Part shown: positions 1 through 9,107 of the stretch, piece by piece | Numbering within the stretch: position 1 is the stretch's first letter | Layout of the letters: every line of letters starts with the position of its first letter | Origin: Acidobacteriota bacterium | GTDB lineage: Bacteria > Acidobacteriota > Blastocatellia > Pyrinomonadales > Pyrinomonadaceae | Length of the DNA stretch: 64,000 nt | Direction: 5' to 3' | Assembly: GCA_020199835.1 (NCBI GenBank) | Contig: JAIVJV010000008.1 | Location: 62,001 to 126,000, forward strand | Notes under the pieces: generated by a model | What the model was told of the DNA's origin: nothing | The model's input: the letters and a program-made list of their open reading frames with translations, nothing else | Databases searched by the model: none | Translations under genes and position numbers: made by a program

Positions 1-2710
1 TCGTCGGACCGGCAAAGTGCAGAATGCTTGCGCGCGACATATCGCCTTTGATTCGCTCTTCGCTTGCCTGTGCGCCCGCGTGGAGGACGCTCGTCGTTGT
101 GCCGTAGCTTGCCGCGATGCGTTGAATCTGTTCTTCCTGCCCGGCAAACGATTCCAGCTTCATACCGGCGTGAACCAGTTCGAATCGCGTCGCAAAGTTT
201 TTCGATAGCTCGGGATTCGCGTAGGCGACCAATAACGAGTTGAGACGTTTAGCCGGCAAACGCAGTTTTTGCATTTCACGTAACGCCGAAAGCGATGGCG
301 CGTACGAAACCTGCGCCTGGTCCACTAAGTAACGATCTTCTGCGGGCTGCAACGCCTCAAACGGCAAACGCCAAAGTAAACCGTCAGGCACGATGACTAA
401 CCGCGTCTTGAGTGCGATCTGATCTTCCGCCGGCTGCAGCAGTAACTCGTAGAGTTCTCGCGCAAGCTCATGGAAATTATCGGCGCGTGAGCTTAGCAGT
501 TGCTCAAAGTGTCGCACTCGTGAGGCGAGTTCGTGGTGTTTGACGTCCAACGGATAAACCTTCAGGTTGATTTCCGTTGGCCGTCTTCTTTGTGATGTTT
601 TCGCGGCGCCTTTATCGGCCGTGAGAACGAACATGTAAGTGTTGTTCTCAGTGATCGTGTATTCGACGAGCGCAGTCGACGTATCGCCAATCAATGAGTG
701 AATTTCGTCGAGCTTGAGCGGAGCGAGTTCGCCCCTCCTGATCTTCAAACCCGGATTCTCGCTAAACACTTTCTGACGAAAGCCGGCGTACGCGGTGCGG
801 GCTCTCCGTAATCGATCCCGTAGATCTGACGCACGTTTTTCATTGGGCACACGCTGTTCTTTCTCGCGATGCAGTTGGATTTCGAACGACGCAACTTCCC
901 CGGAAAGACGTTGCTCTTCGCGGCGCTGCTCGACTGAGAGTCCCCTGTGAGTTGTGGCGTTATTGTTCTTCAGTAAATCCGTGATGAACTGCGTCTTTGC
1001 CCGTTCCGCATAGTGGAAAGCCTCGCTCGGTCGATGTTGACTCATCAACAAATCAATCATGCTCAGATAAGGCAGTGACCGGTTGTGATCGCCCGCAGCC
1101 ACTGTAAAAGCTTCGGCGCGTAACGACTCAATTGTGGCGATGGATCCGGTTAGGGCCTGGTAGGCCTCTGGTCCACGTTCCACCTTCGCATGGGCGTTGC
1201 CGGCCAGCATACGCGCGTACCAGAGAAGTTCGCCCTGGTCTATTCCTGTCGCAATGGTTGCCGCGCTCTCGGCTGCGCTCAGCGCTTTTTCAGAATCGTT
1301 CTGAAGCAGAAAAGTCTCAGACACACGCGTCAGAATATCCGCCATCTTTTCCTGATTGCGAATGGACCTGAACAATCCAAGCGCCTTCTCGAAATTGTCT
1401 AAAGCTTCGGAGTAATTCTTCTGACGCAGGAGTGTGGAACCGATGCCCGCGAGAACATCACCCTGGCCGGACTCGTCGTCCATTGCTTCACGCAACGTTA
1501 AAGATTGCCGGTACGAACTGAGTGCGAAATCGTATTGACCCTGTTTGTAGTACACATTACCGATGAGGGTCAGGACCCGGGCCATGTCGATCTTGTTGGA
1601 GGCAGATTTGAACTCTTTCAGCGCCCTGTTGTAGTAGTCGAGTGCTTGAGCGTAGTCGCCCCTCAGAGCTCTGACCAGGCCAATGCTCGTGAACGTGGTG
1701 CCGAGCGGAGCTTTGATTTCTTCGAAGATACTGAGGCTCTGGAAATAGTTCTCGAGGGCAGCCCCGTAATCACCGCGGGCACGGTGCACGTTGCCGAGTC
1801 CCTTCAACGCATTGGCGAGACCCACTTTGTCCGTCAACGTTTTTTGCACGTCGACGCTCCGCTGATACTTTTCCAGAGCCTCGTCGTAGTTGCCGAGGTA
1901 ATAAGCTGAGTTTGCGGCGCCATTGAGTGCTGCAACAACTACGCCGATCTCTCTTCGCGCGCCACTGTCGAGAGATTTTTTGTAGGACGTGAGTGCTTGC
2001 GCATAGTCGCCCTGCATGTAGAAGGCGTCAGCGAGGCGCACGACTGAATCGACGTTACCGTTTGTCTCGGTACTCTTCAGGAATGCCGCGGCGGCGGCTG
2101 CATAGTTTCCCTGTCCGTAATGAATGGCGCCGATCATGTTCAGCGCGTTGGCGCTTTCCTCGGTGTCGCCGAGTGACTTGAACTCACTGACAACCTGCTG
2201 AAAAGTTGCGAGCGCTTCTGCTTCGCGACGCTGCTCTTTGTAGATCAGCGCGAGACCGGAGAGTGCCTTAGCAGCCTCGTATTTATTACTCACCTCGGTG
2301 AAGAGGTCGCGCGCTTTTTGGTAGTGTTCTAATGCCGCTGGATAGTTTGCTTGAAAATAATAGACGGTGCCGATGTCCAGCCAGGCGGTGGCAACGCCTT
2401 CCTTGTCGCCGATTTGCTCGGCGACGTTTTGCGCGATTCCATAGATGTCAAAAGCAGTCGAATATCGCCCGGCGAGCAATTGAGAGTTCCCGCGGTCGAT
2501 GAGGGCTCGACGCAGATTGGGCGTCAGCAAAGTTTTGTTTCTCGCCAGCACCTGCTGGCGCTCTTCCGCAGACTTGAGAGTAACGAGCGTGGTAGCCAGA
2601 TCGTCAATCTCTGAAAGATCAGTCGGGGGTGGAGTCTGGGCGTAGATATTCAAACTTAGAAGTAGAACAAAAAGATGCGCGCGGGCTGGATGTAAGTTAA
2701 GAAATTGCAT
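1..2710 (-). CDS. TPR/CHAT-domain secreted protein (partial, runs off left edge)
   Basis: The reading frame opens at 2710 and stays open to base 1, about 903 residues, with its C-terminus outside the window. The first ~24 residues form a signal peptide (hydrophobic stretch FVLLLSLNIYAQ), so export is predicted. Residues ~75-470 are tandem tetratricopeptide repeats, each with a pattern like GNYxxALExYQ. From ~640 the chain becomes a CHAT domain (caspase-like fold): ALVEYTITEN, VIVPDGLLWRLPFEAL, YAPSLSALRE, and at the edge ILHFAG, where family members carry the catalytic His (usually HFATHG). The catalytic Cys would lie beyond the edge. TPR-CHAT proteins are common in Acidobacteriota and cyanobacteria, and several act as proteases. 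Substrate and partner are unknown. The domain call is firm; activity is inferred. Confidence 0.85.
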   Translation of the reverse strand, partial: MQFLNLHPARAHLFVLLLSLNIYAQTPPPTDLSEIDDLATTLVTLKSAEERQQVLARNKTLLTPNLRRALIDRGNSQLLAGRYSTAFDIYGIAQNVAEQIGDKEGVATAWLDIGTVYYFQANYPAALEHYQKARDLFTEVSNKYEAAKALSGLALIYKEQRREAEALATFQQVVSEFKSLGDTEESANALNMIGAIHYGQGNYAAAAAAFLKSTETNGNVDSVVRLADAFYMQGDYAQALTSYKKSLDSGARREIGVVVAALNGAANSAYYLGNYDEALEKYQRSVDVQKTLTDKVGLANALKGLGNVHRARGDYGAALENYFQSLSIFEEIKAPLGTTFTSIGLVRALRGDYAQALDYYNRALKEFKSASNKIDMARVLTLIGNVYYKQGQYDFALSSYRQSLTLREAMDDESGQGDVLAGIGSTLLRQKNYSEALDNFEKALGLFRSIRNQEKMADILTRVSETFLLQNDSEKALSAAESAATIATGIDQGELLWYARMLAGNAHAKVERGPEAYQALTGSIATIESLRAEAFTVAAGDHNRSLPYLSMIDLLMSQHRPSEAFHYAERAKTQFITDLLKNNNATTHRGLSVEQRREEQRLSGEVASFEIQLHREKEQRVPNEKRASDLRDRLRRARTAYAGFRQKVFSENPGLKIRRGELAPLKLDEIHSLIGDTSTALVEYTITENNTYMFVLTADKGAAKTSQRRRPTEINLKVYPLDVKHHELASRVRHFEQLLSSRADNFHELARELYELLLQPAEDQIALKTRLVIVPDGLLWRLPFEALQPAEDRYLVDQAQVSYAPSLSALREMQKLRLPAKRLNSLLVAYANPELSKNFATRFELVHAGMKLESFAGQEEQIQRIAASYGTTTSVLHAGAQASEERIKGDMSRASILHFAGPT

Positions 2711-2922
2711 GACCGATCAAGGTAAATCGCACGACAGTATAGGCGTCGTCGCCGCGTCGGCTTCGTATAGCCAAAAATTGTCTCCAAACTTCGCAAGTGG
2801 TGGTTTCGGTTTGTAAGACTTAAAGACCGTGTCGATTGGCAAGAACGTAAACTGTTGCGATTTGCCACCGGCTATAGCTAGTGTGGAACTACTCACGATC
2901 AAATATCCAACCCGAAATTTGC

Positions 2923-4605
2923 TTACGCGCCGCTCGACGCGCGTTTTTCGATCTTGGCCCACGTATCGCGAAGGCCAATGGTCCGATTGAACACCAATTC
3001 GTCCGCCGAGGCGCGGTCAAGACAATAATAACCAAGGCGCTCAAACTGAAACTTGGTCCCAGGCTCTCCGTGGCGCACACTCGGTTCGATCTTGCAATCG
3101 CGCAGTACTTCAAGTGAATCAGGATTCAGGTTCTCGGTAAAATCGTGTCCTTCTTCAACGTCGTTCGGATCCTCTTTAACAAAGAGGTTATCGTAGAGAC
3201 GAACCTCTGCCGGTATAGCGTGAGCCGCTGAGACCCAGTGAATGGTCGACTTGACCTTTCGGCCGTCAGGCGTGGTACCGCCGCGTGTCGCCGGATCGTA
3301 AGTGCAACGGAGTTCTACAATCCTGCCGCTGTTGTCTTTGATGACTTCCTTGCAGGTGATTAAGTATGCATAACGTAAGCGCACCTCGCGACCGGGAGCG
3401 AGCCGGTAGAACTGTTTCGGCGGGTCTTCACGAAAATCGTCTTCTTCAATGTACAGCGTCTTTGAAAAAGGAACCTTTCTGGTTCCCGCGGAGCTATCTT
3501 CGGGGTTGTTGACAGCGTCCATTTCTTCAACGAGATCATCGGGATAGTTTTCGACCACCACGCGTAATGGTTTCTGCACACACATCACTCGCGGAACGAT
3601 CTGATTCAAGTGTTGGCGCAGAAAGTATTCGAGTTGCTGTAACTGGGTAATGCCATTTGTCTTCGAAACGCCGACACTCGCGACGAAGTTGCGGATTGCT
3701 TCAGGCGTGTAACCTCGCCGGCGCAGGCCGGAGAGCGTTGGCATACGCGGATCGTCCCAACCTTCGACGTGTCCTTCTTCAACCAACTTCAGTAACTTGC
3801 GTTTGCTGAGCAGAGTATGCGTGAGCGCCAGCCGGTCAAACTCGTATTGCCGCGACGGAAATATGCCGAGCTGTTCGATGAACCAGTTGTATAGAGGACG
3901 ATTGTTATCGAACTCTAACGTACACATGGAGTGCGTTACGCGCTCGATAGAATCCGACTGCCCGTGCGCGTAATCGTACATCGGGTAAATACACCATTGG
4001 TTACCCGTTCGATGGTGGTGCATGTGCAGGATGCGATACATGACCGGATCACGCAGAAGGAGATTTGGAGAGCTCATGTCGATCCGGGCGCGCAGGGTTC
4101 GCGAACCATCCGGGAACTCTCCGTTCTTCATCCGTTCAAACAGATCGAGATTCTCTTCAACAGAACGGTTGCGGTAAGGGCTTTCGGTGCCCGGCTCGGT
4201 TAACGTGCCGCGATACTCGCGAATTTCATCCGCACTGAGATCGCAGACGTAAGCCTTTTCTGCCTTGATTAACTGAATGGCCCATTCGTACAGTTGCTGA
4301 AAGTAGTCGGAGGCGTAGTAGAGGCCATCCCACTGGAAGCCCAGCCACCGCACGTCGTCCATGATGGCGTTAACGTACTCTGTCTCTTCTTTAGACGGAT
4401 TAGTGTCGTCGAACCGCAAATTGCACATGCCGCCAAACTCCGCCGCTAAGCCGAAATCGAGGCAGATGGCTTTAGCGTGGCCGATATGCAAGTAGCCGTT
4501 TGGTTCCGGAGGAAATCGGGTTTGTACGCGGCCGGCGTGTTTACCGCTCTTGATGTCCTCGACAATGATGTCTCTAATAAAATTCGAAGGGCCTTCAGTG
4601 GTCAT
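2923..4605 (-). CDS. glnS: Glutaminyl-tRNA synthetase
   Basis: 560 residues, the usual length for bacterial GlnRS. It charges tRNA-Gln with glutamine in the cytoplasm. The class I signature HIGH is at residues 40-43 within [18 protein letters not shown]. The second signature, LLSKRK, stands in for KMSKS near residue 266. DDTNPSKEE and the C-terminal anticodon-binding beta-barrels ([25 protein letters not shown]) fit GlnRS and not GluRS. It stands alone, with its own upstream gap shared with the divergent gene at 4790. No oddities are visible. Confidence 0.97.
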   Translation of the reverse strand: MTTEGPSNFIRDIIVEDIKSGKHAGRVQTRFPPEPNGYLHIGHAKAICLDFGLAAEFGGMCNLRFDDTNPSKEETEYVNAIMDDVRWLGFQWDGLYYASDYFQQLYEWAIQLIKAEKAYVCDLSADEIREYRGTLTEPGTESPYRNRSVEENLDLFERMKNGEFPDGSRTLRARIDMSSPNLLLRDPVMYRILHMHHHRTGNQWCIYPMYDYAHGQSDSIERVTHSMCTLEFDNNRPLYNWFIEQLGIFPSRQYEFDRLALTHTLLSKRKLLKLVEEGHVEGWDDPRMPTLSGLRRRGYTPEAIRNFVASVGVSKTNGITQLQQLEYFLRQHLNQIVPRVMCVQKPLRVVVENYPDDLVEEMDAVNNPEDSSAGTRKVPFSKTLYIEEDDFREDPPKQFYRLAPGREVRLRYAYLITCKEVIKDNSGRIVELRCTYDPATRGGTTPDGRKVKSTIHWVSAAHAIPAEVRLYDNLFVKEDPNDVEEGHDFTENLNPDSLEVLRDCKIEPSVRHGEPGTKFQFERLGYYCLDRASADELVFNRTIGLRDTWAKIEKRASSGA

Positions 4606-4723
4606 AAACTCATAATAGTTGATAACGGTTCAGCGACAAAAAGCACTGAATTTACTTCGCTAACCTGTTTCGAAATCCAACGAGAAATGCTGTGCTAACA
4701 CTAAATTCTCGAAAATACCTGAC

Positions 4724-4740
4724 TGGCACGTGTTTTGTTA
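4724..4740 (+). promoter_or_regulatory. Possible sigma-54-like promoter upstream of the small gene at 4790
   Basis: TGGCACG is followed by four bases and TTGTT. The -24 element matches the sigma-54 consensus exactly and the -12 element has the right position, but carries GT in place of the invariant GC. It would start transcription about 40 bases before 4790. With the -12 mismatch this may be chance. The rest of the 4606-4789 gap shows nothing else recognisable. Confidence 0.25.
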
Positions 4741-4789
4741 AGCCTAATACGTATCGTCGTGCGAGTGGAACGAAAAAGGGGGGCTTGCA

Positions 4790-5020
4790 ATGGAACAGTT
4801 TCGGATTGGTGACAGGGTGTCGATTAAAGGCGACACACAGAGCTATATCCTGGTCGATCCAACCAGAACTTATACCGGCGTCGTGATTGGGATGGGAGAG
4901 GGGCAGTTACTTGTGCGGCTCGACGAGGCGGTCACCCGTGGGCCGGGACAGTTTCAAGAAGTCAGTGTAGATGCAAGGACTGCGCGATTGGCGCACCCAC
5001 GCCAAACCGACCGCAAGTAA
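4790..5020 (+). CDS. Small hypothetical protein, beta-rich
   Basis: 76 residues with a good G-rich ribosome-binding stretch (AAAAAGGGGGG) about 8 bases before the ATG. The sequence alternates short beta-like stretches (FRIGDRVSIKG, TGVVIGMGEGQLLVRLDEAV), which suggests a small SH3-like or KOW-like barrel. That reading comes from pattern only. No cysteine motif, membrane segment or signal peptide is present. It is divergent from glnS and does not obviously belong with the tyrosinase genes downstream. Function unknown. Confidence 0.55.
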   Translation: MEQFRIGDRVSIKGDTQSYILVDPTRTYTGVVIGMGEGQLLVRLDEAVTRGPGQFQEVSVDARTARLAHPRQTDRK

Positions 5021-5074
5021 TCGCCACACACGTACCAACAATTCTCACAAGAGTGTGATCTTCGCGATTTGCTA

Positions 5075-5103
5075 TTGACTCTCGGAAAACTCAGCGCTAA
5101 TGT
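5075..5103 (+). promoter_or_regulatory. Candidate sigma-70 promoter for the tyrosinase gene group
   Basis: TTGACT, 17 bases, TAATGT. The -35 is 5/6 of consensus and the -10 is weaker. It lies about 110 bases before the first gene of the group. Nothing else stands out in the 200-base gap 5021-5220. Confidence 0.3.
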
Positions 5104-5220
5104 GCGCACTCCCAAAATTACGGTATTACTGCCGACGCGATCTCTGGTCGTCAATTTGCCTGCGAACCTCGCACACGAAGTATTGAGCTAGTTTTTAAAT
5201 TCTGTCATTGCAGGTTACCC

Positions 5221-5685
5221 ATGACTCGTTCATCAACGAGCATTGGCTTTTCAGTTGCATCAACTCTGGTGCTGGCGATCATGCCGAAGTGTCCGCTGTG
5301 CTGGATCGCTTTGGTGAGTGCTGTGGGCCTTAGCTGGCCCATCAGCTCAGGATGGCTGCGGTCGTTCACGATAGCGTTTTCGCTTATGCCCATGGGACTG
5401 CTGCTTTCGCGCGCACATCGCTCTCGTGATTATCGTCCTTTGCTTTTGGGCTTGATCGCGGCGATCGCATTGTACGTATGTAAGTTTCGTTTGGGGCTGG
5501 ATGTGGGTGTTTATCTGAGTGCCGCAGCGTTATTTGGCGCCACGTTATGGAGCACGAAACTGCGTACGGCAGGAGCGACCGACACGCCTTGCCGTTGTTT
5601 TCCATTTGAAGTAGCTACCGCGAGAGATATTCCCCATAGCTGTCCTTCAATGTCCCGCATTTCTTCGGAGGTCTTAGATGGCTAG
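5221..5685 (+). CDS. Small membrane protein with a CPLC motif
   Basis: 154 residues with about four hydrophobic segments (VASTLVLAIM, LCWIALVSAVGLSW, PLLLGLIAAIALYVC, VGVYLSAAALFGATLW). It carries PKCPLCW near residue 21, a CxxC pair at the start of the first membrane segment, as seen in small metal- or redox-linked membrane proteins. Two further Cys (PCRC) lie near the C-terminus, so copper or thiol chemistry is conceivable. It overlaps the tyrosinase start by 8 bases, which suggests co-translation, and a copper-handling helper role is only an inference from that context. No named family is recognised. Confidence 0.6.
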   Translation: MTRSSTSIGFSVASTLVLAIMPKCPLCWIALVSAVGLSWPISSGWLRSFTIAFSLMPMGLLLSRAHRSRDYRPLLLGLIAAIALYVCKFRLGLDVGVYLSAAALFGATLWSTKLRTAGATDTPCRCFPFEVATARDIPHSCPSMSRISSEVLDG

Positions 5686-6487
5686 TCTCACAGTAAGAAA
5701 AAACGTAGAAAGTCTTACACCGCCGGAGTTACAGGCACTGCGCGAGGCTTTACTCAGAATGCAGTCCATCTGGGACAATCGCGGTTATAACCATTTTGGC
5801 AGCCTGCACGGCATACCGAATTGGTATTGTAATCATCACGATAGATCAATTCGGACGAGGCAGAATCTTAGGCTCTTTCTGCCCTGGCATCGCGCGTACT
5901 TGCTCTATTTTGAGAAAGCATTACGCGATCAAGCAGGTCCGGATCCCAAAATTGGTTTGCCGTGGTGGGATTGGACCTCACCAACATCACACACGATTGG
6001 CGTTCCCACAGCCTTCGCGGAACCCGCTATTGATGGCCGATTCAATCCACTGTTACAAGCCGCGATCTATGCTCCAGCGGCCAACCCGCCGATCTGGCGC
6101 TGGACTCGACGCTTTCCCGGGGACCCGCGATGGCTTCCTTCGGGTGCCCTCGTGGATAGCTTGCTGAATCTCAGTCAGTTCAGAGACTTTTCGATTCAGC
6201 TCGAGGATGTTCATGACTATGTTCACGGATGGGCAGGCGGCAATAACGGCAGCGTTGGCGGGGACATGGGAAATCTCGGGACTGCCGCCTGGGATCCTCT
6301 CTTCTGGTCTCATCACTGCACGATCGATCGCATCTGGTACATGTGGCAGTTGCGACAAGGTGTCAACAACATTTCTCCGGAATTATTGCCCGTCGTGCTT
6401 CAACCGTTCTCGTTGACGGTCGAAGATGTATTGAACATCAATGCGCTTGGCTACGAATACGCGATCTCTAAAGTAGCGATCCGCTAA
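5678..6487 (+). CDS. Tyrosinase (type-3 copper polyphenol oxidase)
   Basis: 269 residues covering the common tyrosinase central domain. It would oxidise phenols to o-quinones with a dinuclear copper centre. Copper-A ligands visible are His44 (SLHGIP), His53/54 and His71 (FLPWHRAYL). Copper-B ligands are His179 and His183 (VHDYVHGWAGG) and His212/213 in the signature DPLFWSHHCTIDRIW. There is no signal peptide, so the enzyme is cytoplasmic unless exported by a partner. The C-terminal beta domain usually fused to plant-type enzymes is absent and appears to be encoded by the next gene, 14 bases downstream. The family call is secure; the substrate is not known. Confidence 0.93.
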   Translation: MASLTVRKNVESLTPPELQALREALLRMQSIWDNRGYNHFGSLHGIPNWYCNHHDRSIRTRQNLRLFLPWHRAYLLYFEKALRDQAGPDPKIGLPWWDWTSPTSHTIGVPTAFAEPAIDGRFNPLLQAAIYAPAANPPIWRWTRRFPGDPRWLPSGALVDSLLNLSQFRDFSIQLEDVHDYVHGWAGGNNGSVGGDMGNLGTAAWDPLFWSHHCTIDRIWYMWQLRQGVNNISPELLPVVLQPFSLTVEDVLNINALGYEYAISKVAIR

Positions 6488-6501
6488 GGAGCCTGATAAT
6501 C

Positions 6502-7023
6502 ATGTCTCAGAACAGACCTAACGAACCGCAACCGCCGGCACGCGTTCAGCACAGCATGTATGCGCAGGGAAAGATTTTTCAATCAACAACTCCGCTGCCG
6601 ATTTCCACCGTTCCCGAACAATTCGTACGCGCCGATCTTGAATTCATTGATGTGGACCATGCAGGACCGTCCTTTGAAGCGCGTGTGTTTGTAAACAACC
6701 CAGGCGCAAACATTAGCACGCCGCCGATGGAGTCCTACGGTTTCGCCGGGTGCTTCAATGTTTTCGGCCACGGAGGATGCTTTGGTGACGCCGGGCACTG
6801 CGAAATTCACGGAAGGCATGAGGACAACTTCGACCCGCGACCGTCTCATCCCTTAATCCCGATGAAGAAGGTCGTAATTGCTACGTCAGCAATTAGAAAG
6901 GCCTTAAACGAACGGGCCGACATACACGTAACAGTCGTCCCGATCATCAAGAGCTGGACAGAAAAGTCAGACGTAAACGATATCCTGAGATTCGATCACA
7001 TTAACCTGATTACTTACAGATAA
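6502..7023 (+). CDS. Stand-alone tyrosinase-associated beta-sandwich protein
   Basis: 173 residues beginning 14 bases after the tyrosinase stop, with GGAG before the ATG. The core (RADLEFIDVDHAGPSFEARVFVN, then GFAGCFNVFGHGGCFGDAGHC, then HPLIPMKKVVIATSAIRKAL) resembles the C-terminal domain found fused to many tyrosinases of the plant polyphenol-oxidase type. Three cysteines in the glycine-rich loop are conspicuous. It probably pairs with the tyrosinase to shield or fill the copper site, as the fused domain does. This is inferred from domain resemblance and adjacency. Confidence 0.7.
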   Translation: MSQNRPNEPQPPARVQHSMYAQGKIFQSTTPLPISTVPEQFVRADLEFIDVDHAGPSFEARVFVNNPGANISTPPMESYGFAGCFNVFGHGGCFGDAGHCEIHGRHEDNFDPRPSHPLIPMKKVVIATSAIRKALNERADIHVTVVPIIKSWTEKSDVNDILRFDHINLITYR

Positions 7024-7111
7024 CGAGCTCGATTAAGGCTTCGGCCGACCTCACTCTAACAAGACTCCTCGCGAACGCAGTGGCGAGTCTGAATTTGACC
7101 GCAATTAGCCC

Positions 7112-8521
7112 ATGCGCCAAGCAGAAATTCGATTATTGGATTTTAATGACTCCCGCAGCAGTGCTGCTGCGTCGTTAATCCCAATACTCGTGAAAACTGC
7201 GGCCGTCAAACGGGTCGCGTGCACCATTTCTGAAACCGGCGCCATCGGCGGCCTGACGAAGGGTGCGAACTCACGATCGAAAGCGACTGAGTTGTTTGTC
7301 ATTGTGTTGCCGGCGTCCCAACAGGCTCAGGCAATTTCAGTGCTCCAGTCTCTGAAAGAAGACTTTCCTCAGGCTCAAACCGTCATCGTGCTCGAGGTAG
7401 AGGAACCGGATTGCGTCATGGATTTGATCCGCAGTGGAGTTGATGAATTTTTCGTTCCACCTTTCAGAGCCATTGACATTCTGCCGCGCGTTAACCGATT
7501 ACTCGAGCGCGCTGATCCGGATGACGCGTTGGTTGAGACGGTCAAGACGCGCCTTGGATTGAAACAACTGGTTGGCGAGAGTCCTGTGTTTGTCGACCAG
7601 ATGAAAAAGCTTCCGATGGTCGCGAAGTTCAACACCCAGGTTCTCATCCTTGGGGAAACAGGAACGGGTAAAGAACTCTGCGCACGCGCGATCCACTACC
7701 TGAGTCCCCGATCAGCAAAGCCTTTCGTTCCGATAAATTGCGGCGCTGTGCCGGTGGATCTGGTGGAAAACGAACTGTTTGGTCATGCGCGCGGTGCGTT
7801 TACAGGTGCGGCCAACGCGAGTCGAGGACTCATTGACGACGCTGAAGGTGGCACGCTGTTTCTTGATGAGGTCGACTCGCTGCCATTGCTGGCACAGGTG
7901 AAGTTGCTTCGTTTTCTACAGGAGAAGGAGTTTCGACCTCTAGGATCTACGCGAATCCGGCACGCCGACGTGCGTGTCATAGCGGCCGCAAATAGTAATC
8001 TCGAGCACGCAGAGAAGAGTGGACGCTTGCGCGAAGATCTGTTTTATCGATTGAACATAGTGCCGATCGAATTACCGCCGTTAAGACAACGCGTTGATGA
8101 CATACCTGTTCTTGCCAAGCATTTCCTGCGTCGTTACGAAGCTGAGTTTGGAAAAGAACTCGAAGGCTTCTCGGCGGAAGCGACGCAGGCGCTGCTGGTG
8201 TACACGTGGCCCGGAAACATTCGTGAGCTAGAACATGTTGTCGAACGTGCCGCAGTATTAGCGCAGGACAAAACGATCCGGCGCGGCGATCTGGCGTTGC
8301 CGAATACTGAAGTGCACGAAGGACCACAGTCGCTGCGATGCGCGAAGGCAAACCTGATCGAAAAATTCGAGAAAACGTATATTCAGGGATTGCTTGCGGC
8401 TCACGAAGGTAACATCACGCGTGCGGCGCAAGCTGCACAGAAAAACCGCCGCGCCTTCTGGCAGTTGATTCGACGACATCAAATCGACGTGCAGCGATTC
8501 AAGCCTAACGGCTCCCTCTAA
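7112..8521 (+). CDS. Sigma-54 enhancer-binding transcription activator
   Basis: 469 residues in the order receiver-like domain (~1-135), AAA+ domain (~150-385) and Fis-type helix-turn-helix (~415-460). Walker A is GETGTGKE at 181-188, the sigma-54 contact loop GAFTGA is at 228-233, Walker B is LFLDEV at 249-254, and the R-finger region WPGNIRELEHVVERA is present. These features mark a true activator that remodels sigma-54 polymerase. The receiver part has no Asp at the expected phosphorylation position (FVIVLPASQ), so control is probably not by phosphotransfer. It sits directly before the injection-system operon. Two palindromes and a -24/-12 promoter in the following gap make it the likely activator of that operon. 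The start at 7112 is plausible, but no strong Shine-Dalgarno is seen. Confidence 0.93.
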   Translation: MRQAEIRLLDFNDSRSSAAASLIPILVKTAAVKRVACTISETGAIGGLTKGANSRSKATELFVIVLPASQQAQAISVLQSLKEDFPQAQTVIVLEVEEPDCVMDLIRSGVDEFFVPPFRAIDILPRVNRLLERADPDDALVETVKTRLGLKQLVGESPVFVDQMKKLPMVAKFNTQVLILGETGTGKELCARAIHYLSPRSAKPFVPINCGAVPVDLVENELFGHARGAFTGAANASRGLIDDAEGGTLFLDEVDSLPLLAQVKLLRFLQEKEFRPLGSTRIRHADVRVIAAANSNLEHAEKSGRLREDLFYRLNIVPIELPPLRQRVDDIPVLAKHFLRRYEAEFGKELEGFSAEATQALLVYTWPGNIRELEHVVERAAVLAQDKTIRRGDLALPNTEVHEGPQSLRCAKANLIEKFEKTYIQGLLAAHEGNITRAAQAAQKNRRAFWQLIRRHQIDVQRFKPNGSL

Positions 8522-8590
8522 CAACCATCGGTTTTACCTTTCCAACCTTTCTCACGTCTCTTTTCAGCGAGGACATTCGTCGGTTTCAAG

Positions 8591-8608
8591 CAGGACAAAT
8601 TTATCCTG
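8591..8608. promoter_or_regulatory. Palindromic activator site 1
   Basis: An 18-base near-perfect palindrome, CAGGACAAATTTATCCTG, with one mismatched pair. It matches the second palindrome 68 bases downstream (centre to centre). It lies about 120 bases before the -24 element, the normal distance for a sigma-54 upstream activating site. A third half-site (AGGACA) is visible at about 8570. Binding by the regulator at 7112 is inferred. Confidence 0.6.
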
Positions 8609-8659
8609 CCTGTTTGCCCAGTAAAAGCTTTGGTTCTTTCGCTGTTCATCCGCAGAGGT

Positions 8660-8675
8660 AGGACAAATATGTCCT
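8660..8675. promoter_or_regulatory. Palindromic activator site 2
   Basis: AGGACAAATATGTCCT, with perfect 6-base arms AGGACA/TGTCCT around a 4-base centre. It is the same motif as the site centred near 8600. It lies about 50 bases before the -24 element of the candidate promoter. Confidence 0.6.
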
Positions 8676-8715
8676 GACAGCCTGTGAGCAGCATGCAAAA
8701 AGCATCGTTTGCTGG

Positions 8716-8735
8716 TCCGGTTCGAGACTTGCACT
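8716..8735 (+). promoter_or_regulatory. Candidate sigma-54 (-24/-12) promoter of the eCIS operon
   Basis: GG at 8719-8720 is separated by exactly 10 bases from GC at 8731-8732. The -12 element reads TTGCA, a full match; the -24 element is CCGG instead of TGGCAC. Transcription would begin about 8743, some 35 bases before the first gene at 8778. The correct spacing, the upstream palindromes and the adjacent sigma-54 activator support the call; the weak -24 flank lowers it. Confidence 0.5.
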
Positions 8736-8777
8736 ACCCCAAAGTCTGAAATTTGAAAGAGTACGCGAAAGGCAGCG

Positions 8778-9092
8778 ATGTGCCTGCTTCAAAAGGAAGA
8801 GATCGCTCGAGCCATACTCGGGTATCTCGCGCGAAACCCCAAAGCGCAAGACACGCTGCCCGGAATTATTGAGTGGTGGCTTCTGGACCATCAGATTCGA
8901 ACGCGCACCGCAGAGATCAAGAACGTAGTTGACGATCTGGTCGCGGAGAGGCTGATCCTCAAACGCAGAGGCTCCGACTTTCAGCATCACTACCGGATCA
9001 ATCCAAAACGACAACGGCGAATCGCAGCACTGATCGAAGAGAGAGCCAGCGCCAGAAAGCAGAACGTTTCTCCCGATCAAGGCGATTTGTAA
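8778..9092 (+). CDS. Small winged-helix-like protein, first gene of eCIS operon
   Basis: 104 residues. The N-terminal part, EEIARAILGYLARNPKAQDTLPGIIEWWLL, followed by an alpha-helical stretch and a basic hairpin (LILKRRGSDFQHHYRIN), is the usual layout of a winged helix-turn-helix. The C-terminal tail is basic. Proteins of this type are often seen beside phage-tail-like clusters, but a defined role is not known to me. It could be a regulator or an assembly factor. It is 15 bases upstream of the next gene and would be the first translated product from the predicted sigma-54 promoter. Confidence 0.65.
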   Translation: MCLLQKEEIARAILGYLARNPKAQDTLPGIIEWWLLDHQIRTRTAEIKNVVDDLVAERLILKRRGSDFQHHYRINPKRQRRIAALIEERASARKQNVSPDQGDL

Positions 9093-9107
9093 GAGACGGA
9101 GATCATA

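Noticed and set aside
7040..7095. Possible terminator hairpin (GACTC...GAGTC) after the tyrosinase group
   Set aside because: The arms pair poorly beyond five bases and no T-run follows.
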